Shown here: in pieces, positions 7,605 to 7,638 of the stretch
Layout of the letters: every line of letters starts with the position of its first letter
Numbering within the stretch: position 1 is the first letter of the stretch
Assembly (NCBI GenBank): GCA_947458415.1
Contig: CANGZG010000116.1
Coordinates: 1 to 7,638 of the forward strand
Direction: 5' to 3'
Source: Comamonadaceae bacterium
GTDB lineage: Bacteria; Pseudomonadota; Gammaproteobacteria; Burkholderiales; Burkholderiaceae_C
Length of the DNA: 7,638 nucleotides
The notes under the pieces: generated by a model
What the model saw: the letters and a program-made list of their open reading frames with translations, nothing else
Told to the model about the DNA's origin: nothing
The model's database searches: none
Program-made: the position numbers and the translations under genes

Positions 7605-7638
7605 GGGGTGATTATCTCAGGCTCAAGACCGTTGGGGC
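7605..7638 (-). promoter_or_regulatory. Upstream region of map with candidate extended -10 promoter
   Basis: This is the only noncoding stretch of note. Read on the - strand it contains TGAGATAAT (7619 down to 7611), an extended -10 element: TG, one base, then GATAAT, which matches the sigma-70 consensus TATAAT at 5 of 6 positions. Transcription would be expected to begin about 7 bases further on, at or within a base or two of the map ATG (7604). No convincing -35 box is seen at the usual spacing, though the window ends there; extended -10 promoters can work without one. The placement is seen in the sequence. Activity and start site are inferred. Confidence 0.4.

Noticed and set aside
7617..7638. 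TTGAGC close to the map -10 element as a -35 box
   Set aside because: It is only about 4 bases from GATAAT, far short of the 16-18 base spacing needed, so it cannot pair with that -10 element.

Overview
The window looks like an ordinary housekeeping stretch of a betaproteobacterial chromosome, most likely Burkholderiales and perhaps Comamonadaceae. This rests on the gene order, the divergent ZipA-like protein that matches what I recall of this group, the moderately GC-rich composition and the very dense packing. The genus cannot be fixed from the sequence alone. I see no mobile element, tRNA or rRNA gene, CRISPR array or prophage, and no clearly novel multi-gene system.

Layout. Positions 1-4157 hold a block read on the + strand: the last codons of smc (chromosome condensation), a zipA-like gene (anchoring of FtsZ to the membrane), ligA (NAD+-dependent DNA ligase) and a ROK-family sugar kinase most like fructokinase Mak. 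zipA-ligA and ligA-mak each overlap by 4 bases, or nearly so, depending on the ligA start. This arrangement suggests one transcript with coupled translation. Positions 4167-7604 hold a block read on the - strand: map (methionine aminopeptidase) followed after 3 bases by glnD (PII uridylyltransferase and uridylyl-removing enzyme). The map-glnD order is also found in E. coli, where map is divergent from rpsB, so rpsB probably lies just beyond the right edge. That last point is inference.

The two blocks converge with only 9 bases between the mak and glnD stop codons. The only real noncoding stretch is the 34 bases upstream of map, which contain a good extended -10 promoter element placed so that the map transcript may be leaderless.

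The first block joins chromosome maintenance (SMC, ligase) with division (ZipA). The kinase appears to be a metabolic passenger. The second block joins N-terminal methionine removal with nitrogen-status signalling. The observation most worth a look is that the ZipA-like protein lacks the long disordered linker of the E. coli protein. In its place is a segment that resembles a second, degenerate copy of the FtsZ-binding fold.
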